Positions 15,387 to 24,822 of a stretch of DNA of 64,000 nucleotides are shown one piece after another; the stretch's first letter is position 1, and every line of letters begins with the position of its first letter. The position numbers and the translations under genes were made by a program. Below the pieces are notes generated by a model. That model did not search any database. It was given only the letters and a program-made list of their open reading frames with translations, and had not been told where the DNA came from. Origin of the DNA: Paludibaculum fermentans (GTDB lineage: Bacteria > Acidobacteriota > Terriglobia > Bryobacterales > Bryobacteraceae); the NCBI RefSeq assembly GCF_015277775.1, contig NZ_CP063849.1, positions 5,905,501-5,969,500 of the forward strand. The letters are read 5' to 3'.

Positions 15387-18380
15387 TTAAAAGCGCAGGC
15401 GCAGGACGAGCTGGACCGATCGCGAACCGCCGGACTGGAACACGGGAGCGAGCCCGCTGCCTGGGCTGCCCGTGCCTAACATGAGGTTGAGCATGGACGT
15501 CGACTGCCCGAACAGCGGGCTGGCCAGGGTTCTTACCGGATCGCCGAAGTTCGGGTGATTGAGGAGATTGAAGGCCTCGGCCCGCATCTCCAGCGTCTGG
15601 CGGCGGCTCAGCCGGAAGTCGCGGCGCACAGCCAGATCCATCTGCGACATGCCGAAACCGGCGATGCTGTTCCGTCCCAGGTTGCCTTGCCGCGCGGTCC
15701 CTGTGGTCTGGAAAGCGGCCGCGTTCAGCCGGCGTCCGCCCGGCGCGGTGGTGTCCTGGATCCAGACCGGTACGCCCGGCAGCAGGTTCGGCCGGAAGGC
15801 GTTGGAGAAGCTCAGCCCCATCGCGTACTCCTGGTTCACCACCGTGATGGGGAAGCCGGTGCGCGCGCGGTAGATGCCGTCGAACGTCACGCCGCGCATC
15901 ACCCGCGGAGCGAAGGTGAATGCCGCCGTGAAGGAGTGGCGGATGTCGAAATCCGACGAGCCCCGATTGCTGCTGCCCGCCGTGGCTGTATTCACCAGGA
16001 ACAAAGCCGCATCGCTCGAACTGTCGTCGATCGAGTGAGCCCAGGAATAGGAAACGTGCGCCTGCAGCGAGCGCGTCATCCTGCGCCGGTATTGGACGAG
16101 CAGGGCCCGGTAGTCCGACGAGGCGTGGTTGGTGGAAAGCACGGTCCGGATCAGCTCATTGCCGCCCTGCATCCCGTATTCGCGCCGCACCAGCCATTGC
16201 CCCTTGGCGACAACATAGCTGGCGGAGAGGAGGTTGTTGAGGCCGAAGGCGCGTTCCACTGAGAGGTTTCCCTGCTGCACGCGCGGCAGCCGGAGGTTGT
16301 TGTCGAAGCCGTACTGCAGGATGGTGGTGAACGGAGCCGACGCCCCGCTGGTGAACTGCTCCATGTTCAGCGGGCCGCCATTGACCAAGTCCGTCGCCAA
16401 ACTCAGGCTGGAGTCGTAGTAGGAGCCATAGGCGGCGCGAACCACTATCTGCCCGGCCCGGTCTGGCCGCCAGGCCAAGCCGGCTCTGGGGGCGATGTTC
16501 GTATACCGCATGGGCCAGACCGCGGAACTGGGGCCCGTGCTGGTGGTGCCGCCGAACGGGTTCGCCGTCAGGTCCCTGGTGGTGGGCGCGGGCGCCAGCT
16601 CCCAGCGCACACCGGCCGTGAACGTCAGGGCACGATGGATGCGCCAGGTGTCCTGCACAAATAGCGAAGACTCCAGCAGGCGGCCGGCCCGGCTCTGCTG
16701 GGTAGAGGACGCCGTCCACAGATTGCGGCTCTCCACCAGGTCCTCGAGGCTCTCGGCGATGATACTGAAGCTGCCATCCACGTCGCGGCGCGAGGGGTCC
16801 AGCCGCCGCAGGTCGCCGCCGAAGCGGATCTGGTGGGCTCCGTGGATCACATAGGCGCTGGGCACAATTTGCCACTGCGTCTGGCGCTGCACGCTTTCGG
16901 CGCCGGAGACAGTCTGCCCCACGCCCGCGATCGAGAAACGGTAGAGATAGCTGCACGCGCTCTTGGTCGGCATGAAGGTGGTGGCCACCGCACTCAGCGA
17001 GCAGCCGGTGGAATCCGTCGGATCGGCGGGCCGCCATACCGAGTGCGCCTCGATGCGGGCGAAGTTCATCCGCAAATCGAAGACCGCATCAGGCCGCGGC
17101 CGGAAGTTGGCCGCCCAAGTCAGGGTACGGGAGCTGATGTTGAAGTCGCTGATCTGCGAACTGCCGAACCGGCTCGACGAAGGGGATTCCTGGAACCGCG
17201 CGAAGAGGGTGATCTTCGAGGTCAGGGCATGGTCCAGCCGGGCGCTCCCGTTGTCCGACCGCGCCGGGCGGCTGATGCGCCCCGTCCATTCGCCGATGTT
17301 CTGATCGAAGTTCCGCCCATTGGGCAGAGGGAAGAGTTCCAGCACCGGCCGCACCCAGTTCTGTACTCTCCCGCGCAGTTGCGCCGTCGGCACAGCCTGC
17401 ATCCAGGAGGTGGGCTGCAGCAGCCGCAGCCCCTCGTAGTTCAGGAAGAAGAACGTGCGGTCGCGCAGCACCGGCCCGCCCAACGCTCCGCTGAAGTCGT
17501 TGACCCGCAAGGGCGTCCGGCTCGCGCCGGGTTCGTTCATAAACCAATCGTTGGCCGCCAGCCTTTCATGCCGGAAGAACTCGGTGAGGGCGCCGCGATA
17601 CTCGTTCGAGCCGGACCGGCTGCTGAGCGACACCTGGGCGCCCGGGTAGCGCCCGAACTCTGATCCCGTGGAGGACGTCTGCACCACGAACTCGTTCAGC
17701 GAATCCAGCGCGATGATCCCCGCCAGTCCGCCGATCGCGGTCATCGACGGCAGGGTGCCGCCGGTGGTCTGGGCCGGCAGGCCGCCGCCGATCACGCCGG
17801 AGTTCGCGCTCACGCCATCCACCGAAAAGCCGTGTGTGTTGGGCCGCTGCCCGTTGGTGGTGAACTGGCCGGCTTCGCCTCGGGTCGCGGGCGTCACCAC
17901 CGTCCCCGGAGCGAGTTCCAGCAGGCTGAGGATCCCACGGCCGTTTAGTGGAAGATTTTCAATGGGTTGGCGGCCGATCAACGTGCTGACCGAGGTCTCC
18001 TCGCGGCTCAGGCCGCCGGGTGTGTCCTCAACGGTGATGGTCTCCTGCATGCTGCCGATCTGGAGGCTGAAGTCGACCCGCGCGGCCAATGCGACGTCCA
18101 GCTTCACGCCAAAGCGCACCAGGGTGCGGAACCCGTCCTTGCGAACCATGACTTTGTATTGGCCCGGCTGCAGCGCGGCCACGAGATACGTGCCATCGGA
18201 GTGCGTCAGGGTCACCCGCCGGAAGCCGGTGTCTTCGCTGGAAACGCTCACGATGGCGGCCGGAACGGCGGCGCCGGAAGGATCGGTGATCTGCCCGGAG
18301 AGATGCGTCAGGGTTTGCGCCGTCAGGGGCGCAATCAGGAGACAGAAGGCAAACAGCGCGGGCGGCGGGCAGTGTCGCAT
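15387..18380 (-). CDS. TonB-dependent-receptor-like outer membrane protein with carboxypeptidase-regulatory domain
   Basis: Large outer-membrane protein of the Oar-like group, 997 aa. Signal peptide (residues 1-21), then a CarboxypepD-regulatory beta-sandwich (LSGQITDPSGAAVPAAIVSV, about 27-110), then a plug-like region (ENLPLNGRGILSLLELAPG) and a long beta-barrel ending in a terminal aromatic (LRLRF), as outer-membrane proteins do. In this phylum such proteins are thought to take up glycan or other polymer fragments. The start lies 15 bases after the anti-sigma gene stop, so a sigma/anti-sigma/receptor operon is likely. Confidence 0.88.
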   Translation of the reverse strand: MRHCPPPALFAFCLLIAPLTAQTLTHLSGQITDPSGAAVPAAIVSVSSEDTGFRRVTLTHSDGTYLVAALQPGQYKVMVRKDGFRTLVRFGVKLDVALAARVDFSLQIGSMQETITVEDTPGGLSREETSVSTLIGRQPIENLPLNGRGILSLLELAPGTVVTPATRGEAGQFTTNGQRPNTHGFSVDGVSANSGVIGGGLPAQTTGGTLPSMTAIGGLAGIIALDSLNEFVVQTSSTGSEFGRYPGAQVSLSSRSGSNEYRGALTEFFRHERLAANDWFMNEPGASRTPLRVNDFSGALGGPVLRDRTFFFLNYEGLRLLQPTSWMQAVPTAQLRGRVQNWVRPVLELFPLPNGRNFDQNIGEWTGRISRPARSDNGSARLDHALTSKITLFARFQESPSSSRFGSSQISDFNISSRTLTWAANFRPRPDAVFDLRMNFARIEAHSVWRPADPTDSTGCSLSAVATTFMPTKSACSYLYRFSIAGVGQTVSGAESVQRQTQWQIVPSAYVIHGAHQIRFGGDLRRLDPSRRDVDGSFSIIAESLEDLVESRNLWTASSTQQSRAGRLLESSLFVQDTWRIHRALTFTAGVRWELAPAPTTRDLTANPFGGTTSTGPSSAVWPMRYTNIAPRAGLAWRPDRAGQIVVRAAYGSYYDSSLSLATDLVNGGPLNMEQFTSGASAPFTTILQYGFDNNLRLPRVQQGNLSVERAFGLNNLLSASYVVAKGQWLVRREYGMQGGNELIRTVLSTNHASSDYRALLVQYRRRMTRSLQAHVSYSWAHSIDDSSSDAALFLVNTATAGSSNRGSSDFDIRHSFTAAFTFAPRVMRGVTFDGIYRARTGFPITVVNQEYAMGLSFSNAFRPNLLPGVPVWIQDTTAPGGRRLNAAAFQTTGTARQGNLGRNSIAGFGMSQMDLAVRRDFRLSRRQTLEMRAEAFNLLNHPNFGDPVRTLASPLFGQSTSMLNLMLGTGSPGSGLAPVFQSGGSRSVQLVLRLRF

Positions 18381-18395
18381 GGCTGGCGAGCTTTT

Positions 18396-20108
18396 CTACT
18401 GCACCTCCCGGGCCATCTTCTCGAAACCTTCAGCCTGGACCATGAGGTCGGCCAGGCGGGCCAGCAAGTCACCGGGAATCGATTCGGCAGGACGCGCAGC
18501 CGGAGTCGCCGCCAGCGTCCCGGCCAGCAGCAGGTCCACCTGCCGGCTGGTATTAAAAAGCTGCTCCGTGGCGCCCTGCCAGGAGCCGGCGGAGAGCCCG
18601 GCCGCGGGCCGCGCATCCACCTTGGGAGCTACCTTGCGCAGGGCGGAAGCGAGCAGCTTCTGCAGGGTAGCCGCCTGGGCCAGAACGGCCGAGGCGTGAT
18701 CGTGGCGCAATCCGGCCAGCAGCGCGCGCTCGTCGCTTGTCATGCCAGCTTCGATATTTGTAGAATATCGTTCCGCCAAGCGCCGCAGGGCATGCATGCG
18801 AGCCATCAGATCGTCACTGGACTCCAGCGCCCGGTCTGCAATACTCGTGAAAGCGGCCCGTCCGCCCAACGCGGACTCCAGGCGCCCCTGCAATTGTTCG
18901 ATCTCCGGACTGGCCGCAGTGCCCGTGTTCGACAAATGTCGTTCCTGCTGGGGCGTGCTCGCGCTGCCCGCATCGTTAAACTGCAACCGGACCCGGGGTA
19001 GGGCGTCCAGGGCGGCGTGAAGCTCCTGCCGCCGTTCCGCCGGGACTCCAATGCCGGTGACTTCCACGGCCGGGCCGTTGCGGGTCACTTCCAAGGGCTG
19101 GTCGAGATCCGCTCCAATGCCGCGCAGCGCTTTGAAAACAAGAAGTTCGTCGTGTAACGTGGCCGGCTGCGCCAGGGCTTCCGGCGACACGAGACCCGGG
19201 CTGGAGTGGGGGGCTGCCGCGCTGGATACTATAGATGTAGATCCAAGGGCCGGCTCCTGGTCGGTTGCCAGCGCCTGAATCTCGATGGGTTCGTGATTCC
19301 GGAATTCCAGCAGGCCTGACGTGGGTTCCAGGTCCGACGCCCGCAAGGTGAGGGAAGCCGCGATCAGTTCACCAGAGTCCGTGGTCGTCCGGATCCGATG
19401 GTAGCGGCTCTCCGGTGCGGCGGCGTCCACGGTGGACACCAGTTCGTCGTGCTTGGACGGCAACTGGGACCGCCAGCGCTGAAACGTCCTGGCGCTGAGC
19501 GGATCGTCCCAATCGTAATTGGCCTGGCGGAACAGGGCCTCAATGGGCTCCAGTTCTTTATTTTGTGTCGCCTGGAGCGGGGAGCCGATCACGCGGGTCA
19601 TCGTCGCGCTGCGAGTCTTGATCCTGACGCGCCGCACTTTGGCTGGCTTCGATTCGGCGGAGGCTACGGCGCGCCGCAGCAAGCTTGCGGCTTGCACGGC
19701 GGGCAACTGCCACGACTGCCAGACCAGCAGGGCGATCAGCGCGGTGGCGAGAGCCGCATAAGAGGTCCGGCGGATCGTCCATGCTCCTGTCAGCCAATCA
19801 GAAAACCGTGCAAACCAGGACTGTGAAGCGGCCTGCTCATCGAGCCTGTCAAATTCTCTATAAATGTCGAACCACGGCTGCGGAGGGGCCGGATAGGCCT
19901 CCTTCACAACGGTGTCCCTATACTGGACACAGGCGTTGACGGCCTTCTGTGTCTCTTCCAGCGCCGAGCGGCATTGCCAGCAAGCGGCCAGGTGAGACCG
20001 CAACTTCTTTTCTTCCGGTACGGTGACTTCACCGTCCGCGAATCGCAGCCATTCGCCATCACTGGGGTGGCCGCTCAAATACTCTGAGCGGTCGTTGACA
20101 CTACTCAT
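18396..20108 (-). CDS. Membrane anti-sigma factor with zinc-finger and large extracytoplasmic domain
   Basis: 570 aa. The N-terminal cytoplasmic part carries a ZAS-type zinc motif (HLAACWQC, about residues 39-46), known in anti-sigma factors that bind ECF sigma factors. A single transmembrane helix follows (about 120-143, SYAALATALIALLVWQSWQLP region). About 420 residues then face the periplasm, far more than a usual anti-sigma factor, and this part resembles no domain I can name. The first 8 bases overlap the sigma factor gene, and the receptor gene follows by 15 bases. It probably holds the sigma factor inactive until an envelope signal arrives. Confidence 0.8.
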   Translation of the reverse strand: MSSVNDRSEYLSGHPSDGEWLRFADGEVTVPEEKKLRSHLAACWQCRSALEETQKAVNACVQYRDTVVKEAYPAPPQPWFDIYREFDRLDEQAASQSWFARFSDWLTGAWTIRRTSYAALATALIALLVWQSWQLPAVQAASLLRRAVASAESKPAKVRRVRIKTRSATMTRVIGSPLQATQNKELEPIEALFRQANYDWDDPLSARTFQRWRSQLPSKHDELVSTVDAAAPESRYHRIRTTTDSGELIAASLTLRASDLEPTSGLLEFRNHEPIEIQALATDQEPALGSTSIVSSAAAPHSSPGLVSPEALAQPATLHDELLVFKALRGIGADLDQPLEVTRNGPAVEVTGIGVPAERRQELHAALDALPRVRLQFNDAGSASTPQQERHLSNTGTAASPEIEQLQGRLESALGGRAAFTSIADRALESSDDLMARMHALRRLAERYSTNIEAGMTSDERALLAGLRHDHASAVLAQAATLQKLLASALRKVAPKVDARPAAGLSAGSWQGATEQLFNTSRQVDLLLAGTLAATPAARPAESIPGDLLARLADLMVQAEGFEKMAREVQ

Positions 20109-20655
20109 GTCGCACCTTCTTCAGCCGGGCGATTGCACGCCGTAGAAACTCACTCACCGTCGATGGACTAATGCCAAGAATGGCTCCTATCTCCGGATAG
20201 CGCAGACCTTCCATCCTCAAATGCAGGCACCGTTTCTGTTGCTCGGACAGTCCTTTCAAAGCCTCGTGCACGCGGCGCATCTGCTCGCGTTCGATGACAC
20301 TGTGTTCCGGATTGGAAGCCGGATCCGCCAGGTTCAGCCCCAAGTCGGGGTCGTATACAACCCGGGCATTCTCCCTCGACCGGACCCTGAGCCCTAAGTT
20401 ATGGGCAACACGGAAGATCCAGGCCCGGTCGTTGCGGATCTCCTCACCCTTCCGCAGCGTCGTGTAGAGACGCAGAAACACCTCCTGCGTCACCTCCTGG
20501 GCTTGGGGTGGGTGCAAGCCAAGGGTCATCAGGTAGCGATACACGTCGTCGCGAGCCTCTTCAAACAATTTCGCCACCCGGCTCTGCATCGCCGGCGTGG
20601 ATGGTGTGGATGACAAGATCCCTGCCCACTCTTCTCTGAATGCGTCGGAACCCAT
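20101..20655 (-). CDS. ECF-type RNA polymerase sigma factor
   Basis: Alternative sigma factor, 184 aa from ATG 20655 (MGSDAFREEWAG); the frame is open 21 codons further up but without family sequence. Region 2 is visible in DDVYRYLMTLG...EVTQEVFLRLY and AWIFRVAHNL, region 4 in LSEQQKRCLHLRMEGLRYPEIGAILGISPSTVSEFLRRAI (described in parts). The gene overlaps the anti-sigma gene by 8 bases. Target promoters probably include its own operon with the receptor at 15387-18380. Confidence 0.88.
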   Translation of the reverse strand: MGSDAFREEWAGILSSTPSTPAMQSRVAKLFEEARDDVYRYLMTLGLHPPQAQEVTQEVFLRLYTTLRKGEEIRNDRAWIFRVAHNLGLRVRSRENARVVYDPDLGLNLADPASNPEHSVIEREQMRRVHEALKGLSEQQKRCLHLRMEGLRYPEIGAILGISPSTVSEFLRRAIARLKKVRHE

Positions 20656-20864
20656 TTCAGTCTGACCCGCGGGAGCGCACCTCAAACGGGTGTCGCCCTG
20701 CAGCGGTGTCACTCCCAAAGACCATCGACTGGGTCACTCTACTACACCACTGTGAAAAAATGCCTCGCCTACCAGCGGCATTAAGTATTTTTCGCCCTTC
20801 TGTAGTCGAATTGGTGCCGTTCCGGGTCTTTGAAACAGGAAATCTTACGCGAACAGGAGCATTG

Positions 20865-21893
20865 ATGCGACTGGATTCGGTTACCGTCACCATCGTCACC
20901 TATAACAGCGCCCGTGTCATCGAGCGCTGCCTCGACTGTGTCCTGGCCCAGGATTACGGTTCGTTGGATGTTGTGGTGGTCGACAACGCCTCGAAGGATG
21001 CCACCCGGCACATCCTGGCGGGCTATGAGGGACGTATCCGTGTGATCTATAACCCCAGGAATACCGGCTTCTCCGCCGGCCAGAACCTGGCGATCCGGGC
21101 TACCCGCTCAGACTGGGTATTGACCCTCAATCCTGATGTCTTCCTGCTGCCGGACTTTGTGAGTCAACTGGTGGAGGCCACCCGCATCGACCGCCGCATC
21201 GGCACGGTCTGCGGCCGCCTGCTCCGGATCCAGTCCGACGGTTCTCCGCTGCATGAACGGCGCATCGATTCGGCAGGTATCTTCTTTACTTCCACCGCGC
21301 GGCACTTCGATCGCGGGTGGAATGAACCGGACGACGGGCGCTACGGGCAGACCGAGTATGTCTTCGGCGCCTGCGCCGCCGCGGCGCTCTACCGCCGCAA
21401 GATGATCCTGGATGTCGCCCAGTCGGATGGCTTCTTTGACCCCGACTTCTTCTCTTACCGGGAAGACGCCGATGTCGCCTGGCGTGCCCAACTGCTGGGC
21501 TGGCGCTGCCTGTACGTACATACGGCCGAGTCGTACCACGTCCGCCGCATGCTGCCGGGCAGCCGCAACAGCGTGCCGGCCGTGCTGAACATGCACTCAG
21601 TGAAGAACCGGTTCCTGATGCGCGTGAAGAATATGACAGGGGACCTTTACCGCAGAATCTGGTTCCCGACCACCGCTCGCGACGTTCTCATCATTGGAGG
21701 GTGTCTGTTCTACGAACCCACTTCGCTTTCCGCGTTCTGGCACACCCTGACATCCCTGCGCCGCGCCATCAATAAGCGGCGTGACATCATGGCCCGACGC
21801 AGGGTCACTGACGATTACCTGGCCGGCTGGTTCCAGCAGCACGCCACCGCCCAACCGGTCCCGGAAGCGGCTGTCTCCGAGGTTTATCGATAA
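20865..21893 (+). CDS. Glycosyltransferase family 2, rhamnosyltransferase-like
   Basis: GT-A inverting glycosyltransferase, 342 aa. ATG 20865 has CAGGAGC nine to ten bases upstream and leads into VTVTIVTYNSARVIERCL. Nucleotide-sugar motifs: VVVDNASKDAT, NTGFSAGQN, LNPDVFLLPDF (the DxD-like element). Later FFDPDFFSYREDADVAWRAQLLGW is typical of rhamnosyl- and other GT2 enzymes for polysaccharide assembly. It lacks membrane helices. It is divergent from the sigma factor gene, with 209 bases between start codons, and convergent with the TPR gene. Confidence 0.88.
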   Translation: MRLDSVTVTIVTYNSARVIERCLDCVLAQDYGSLDVVVVDNASKDATRHILAGYEGRIRVIYNPRNTGFSAGQNLAIRATRSDWVLTLNPDVFLLPDFVSQLVEATRIDRRIGTVCGRLLRIQSDGSPLHERRIDSAGIFFTSTARHFDRGWNEPDDGRYGQTEYVFGACAAAALYRRKMILDVAQSDGFFDPDFFSYREDADVAWRAQLLGWRCLYVHTAESYHVRRMLPGSRNSVPAVLNMHSVKNRFLMRVKNMTGDLYRRIWFPTTARDVLIIGGCLFYEPTSLSAFWHTLTSLRRAINKRRDIMARRRVTDDYLAGWFQQHATAQPVPEAAVSEVYR

Positions 21894-21930
21894 CGGTCTA
21901 TGCAGTGCCGCTCCCGCGGCCCCCAAATCG

Positions 21931-21995
21931 AGCCCGCCCCGCAGTTTCCCATTACCCCCAGTCACCGGCGGGGGGTTACCGGGAAGGGGCGGGCT
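21931..21995. repeat. Long imperfect hairpin between convergent genes
   Basis: AGCCCGCCCC (21931-21940) pairs perfectly with GGGGCGGGCT (21986-21995). The interior continues partial pairing (TTTCCC-ATTACCCCC against GGGGGTTACC-GGGAA). It covers the end of the TPR gene. A T tract is lacking, so transcription stopping is only a guess. Confidence 0.55.
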
Positions 21996-22984
21996 TGGGG
22001 GGATTCCATGATCGTCGGATTCTCCCGGCGCAGGCGCAGGGAGAGCAGTTTCTCCGCCGTGGCCTTCTCCTCATCGCCCAAACGGAAATAGACCTGCGAC
22101 AGGAACAGGTGCGGCTGCGGGTGGGCCGGACTCATGCGGGCACACGCTTCCAGCGCCTCTTTCGCCTCCTGATTCCGGTCCAGGCCCATCAGCGCCTTCG
22201 CCAGGGCCACGCAGGCCGAAACGTAATCGGGCCGCAGCTTCAGGGCGGTTCGCAGGGGCTCTACCGCCTGCCCGTACTGCTCGTCCAACAGCATCAGGTT
22301 CCCGTAGAAGTAGAACGGCTCCTCGTATGACGGATCCTGGCTCATCGCCTTGCGTAGAAACGGCAGGCTCTCGTCGCGCAGGCCGGCCTTCTGTAGCTGG
22401 AAGCCGTACTCGAAGTTGGCGCGGGCCGACTCGGGGAACCGTTCCGCCGCCTGCTTGGTCAGGGCCAGCGTCTCCGGATCGCGAGCCTCGAAACAGGCCT
22501 TGATCGCCACAAACCACGGCTCCGGCGTATCCCCGCGCAAGGCCACCGCCTGCCGCCCCACTGCGCAGGCTTCCTTGTAGTAGTACCCGTTCGAGTACTC
22601 CACCGACATAATCTGCATCAGCTTGTAGTTGTTAGGCTGCACAGCCAGCGCCGCCCGCCAGGCGCGGAGCGCGTCCTCGCGCCGTTCCAGCTTCAAGAGA
22701 GTCGTACCGAGCAGATACCGCGAGTTGAAGTCGCCGGGTTTCGCCCGGGCCGCGCGCGTCAACCAGTCCTCCGCCGCGGTGAACTGCCCCAACGAATACC
22801 GCATGAAGCCGAGGTTAAACAAAGAGGGAAAGTGATCCGGCGCCGCCTGCAGGGCCCTCTTCCACAGAACTTCCGCCTCGTCATACCGCTTTTGCATCGC
22901 CAACTGCTGAGCCTGGTCGGAGAGCAAGTCGGGTCCGGCTTGCAGCCAGAGCGCCATTGCCGTCACCGCCAGCAGTCCTGTCAT
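21962..22984 (-). CDS. Tetratricopeptide-repeat protein
   Basis: 340 aa made of about eight TPR-type helical hairpins (for example LFNLGFMRYSLGQFTAAEDWLTRA and SRYLLGTTLLKLERREDALRAW) after a short hydrophobic leader (MTGLLAVTAMALWLQA). It is probably an exported scaffold for protein contacts. Its ATG overlaps the stop of the CRTAC1 gene (ATGA), so the two are made together and may work as a pair. Its 3' end lies inside a hairpin at the convergent junction with the glycosyltransferase gene. Confidence 0.82.
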   Translation of the reverse strand: MTGLLAVTAMALWLQAGPDLLSDQAQQLAMQKRYDEAEVLWKRALQAAPDHFPSLFNLGFMRYSLGQFTAAEDWLTRAARAKPGDFNSRYLLGTTLLKLERREDALRAWRAALAVQPNNYKLMQIMSVEYSNGYYYKEACAVGRQAVALRGDTPEPWFVAIKACFEARDPETLALTKQAAERFPESARANFEYGFQLQKAGLRDESLPFLRKAMSQDPSYEEPFYFYGNLMLLDEQYGQAVEPLRTALKLRPDYVSACVALAKALMGLDRNQEAKEALEACARMSPAHPQPHLFLSQVYFRLGDEEKATAEKLLSLRLRRENPTIMESPQARPFPVTPRR

Positions 22985-24768
22985 CGGGGCAACTCCTGCG
23001 CGGCCGCCTGACCCGAGCCCTCCACCAGCAGATATAGAGCATTCGCCGCCACACCCGGGAACTGCTCACGCTGCCCGTTGGGCCATTGCACGGTGATGCG
23101 GTCCACCTGGGCCGCCGCACCCAGGCCGAAGTGCAGGCGCAGGTCGTTGTGGGACAGGAAGCTCGACTGGCTAAGCACGGCATCGGCTTGCGTGCGCCCG
23201 GCGGACTCCACCGTCACCACCGCTCCAATCGCGTCCCGGTTCGACCGCGTGCCGCGCAGCCGCAGTTTCATCCAGTGATTCGACGACTTCAGTTCGTTGC
23301 GCAGCAGGGACGGAGCCTCGTGCATGTTCATCACCAGGACGTCCATCGCGCCGTCGTTGTCGAAATCGCCCAGAGCCATGCCGCGGCTGGAATGCTCGGC
23401 TGCAATGCCCGGGCCGGATTGCCCGGAGACGTCCTCAAACCGCCCGCCGCCCAGATTGCGGTACACCAGACGCGCGCGCTGGTAGTGCTCGCGCGCGTCG
23501 ATCTGCGCGACCTCGGGATAGACGTGGCCGCTCACCTGCACAATGTCCTTCCAGCCGTCGTTGTCCAGGTCAGCGAACCCGGTGCCCCACAACACGTGGT
23601 CAGGGTTCACGGCCAGGCCGGCCCTGAGGCAGACATCGCTGAACAGCCCTTTCCCCAGGTTGCGGTAGAGGTTCGGATAGTCGCCCGTGAAGTTGGTCTT
23701 CAGGATATCGATGCGCCCGTCGTTGTCGAAGTCACCGACGGACAGGCCCATGCCCGCCTGCTCCGAGCCATTGTCGTTGTAGGCGAGCCCGGTCTCGGTG
23801 CCGATGTCCCGAAAGGTCCCGTTTTTCTGGTTGTGGAACAGGATACTCGGGGTGGAATCGCAGGCGATGTAGAGGTCCGGCCAGCCGTCGCCGTCGAAAT
23901 CCGTCGCCACGGCCGTGAACGCGTAGAAGCCCTTCACCGCGCTGATGCCGGAGGGGACCGAGACGTCCTCAAAAGTGCCGTCGCCTTTGTTGTGATAGAG
24001 CGCGAGCGATCCGAAAGGCAGGCCGCGCGGCCCGCAATAGACAGGGCTGCCCTTCCACATGCAGAAGGGGAACGCCCCGGGCAGCGGGCTCTTCCCAGCC
24101 TGGAAGTTCAAATACCGGGTCACCAGCAGGTCCAGGTAGCCGTCGCGGTCGTAGTCGACAAAGGTGCAGCCGGTGCTCCATTCACTGCCGCTGCCGCCAG
24201 TGCCGCTGCGCGCGGTTACATCGCGAAAGGTGCCGTCACCATTGTTCTTCTGCAGCAGGTTCTTCCCGAAGTAGGTGACGTAGAGGTCGGTGTGGCCGTC
24301 GTTGTCGAAGTCGCCGGCACAGACGCCGTTGCCCCAGCCGGACTGGTCGAGCTTCGCGGTCTTTGTGACATCGGCAAACTGGCCCTTGCCCTTGTTCTGG
24401 AAGAGATGATTCGTCGGCGACGTGCCGGCAGGAAAGCCTTCCAGCCTGGAACCATTCACCAGGAACACGTCCAGCAGCCCGTCACCGTTGTAGTCGAGGA
24501 AGGCTACGCCGGCGCCATTGGCTTCGATGACGTACTTCTTCTTCTGCGGATGGCCGTAGGTGTACTGCATCCGCAGGCCGGCCTGCGCGGCCACATCGGT
24601 GAAAGTCACGGGCCAGGGGCGGCCGGAGGGCTTAGGCCGCGGCAGCGCGGCAGCCCCACCGCTGATCATGCCTTGGCCGGATTCGGCCGCGGGTTTCTGC
24701 GGCTGCAGCGGCGGCGCAGCCAGAAGACACAGCACCAGCGCCAGAAGAGATGGAGGAATTCGATTCAC
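22981..24768 (-). CDS. Secreted CRTAC1-family protein: FG-GAP/VCBS repeats plus ASPIC/UnbV domain
   Basis: 595 aa with a signal peptide (MNRIPPSLLALVLCLLAAPP). Seven calcium-type D-x-D-x-D-G blades are visible, such as DYNGDGLLDVFLV, DFDNDGHTDLYVT, DYDRDGYLDLLVT, DFDGDGWPDLYIA, DFDNDGRIDILKT, DLDNDGWKDIVQV and DFDNDGAMDVLVM, forming a beta-propeller like integrin alpha chains. The C-terminal ASPIC/UnbV domain includes LRLHFGLGAAAQVDRITVQWPNG (given in part). Function in bacteria is not established; adhesion or glycan binding is plausible. It is co-translated with the TPR protein. Confidence 0.88.
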   Translation of the reverse strand: MNRIPPSLLALVLCLLAAPPLQPQKPAAESGQGMISGGAAALPRPKPSGRPWPVTFTDVAAQAGLRMQYTYGHPQKKKYVIEANGAGVAFLDYNGDGLLDVFLVNGSRLEGFPAGTSPTNHLFQNKGKGQFADVTKTAKLDQSGWGNGVCAGDFDNDGHTDLYVTYFGKNLLQKNNGDGTFRDVTARSGTGGSGSEWSTGCTFVDYDRDGYLDLLVTRYLNFQAGKSPLPGAFPFCMWKGSPVYCGPRGLPFGSLALYHNKGDGTFEDVSVPSGISAVKGFYAFTAVATDFDGDGWPDLYIACDSTPSILFHNQKNGTFRDIGTETGLAYNDNGSEQAGMGLSVGDFDNDGRIDILKTNFTGDYPNLYRNLGKGLFSDVCLRAGLAVNPDHVLWGTGFADLDNDGWKDIVQVSGHVYPEVAQIDAREHYQRARLVYRNLGGGRFEDVSGQSGPGIAAEHSSRGMALGDFDNDGAMDVLVMNMHEAPSLLRNELKSSNHWMKLRLRGTRSNRDAIGAVVTVESAGRTQADAVLSQSSFLSHNDLRLHFGLGAAAQVDRITVQWPNGQREQFPGVAANALYLLVEGSGQAAAQELPR

Positions 24769-24822
24769 GCGTGCTCGTACGCTCAGTCTCGCATCATATC
24801 CGACCGCGCCCGCTCCACGCCC

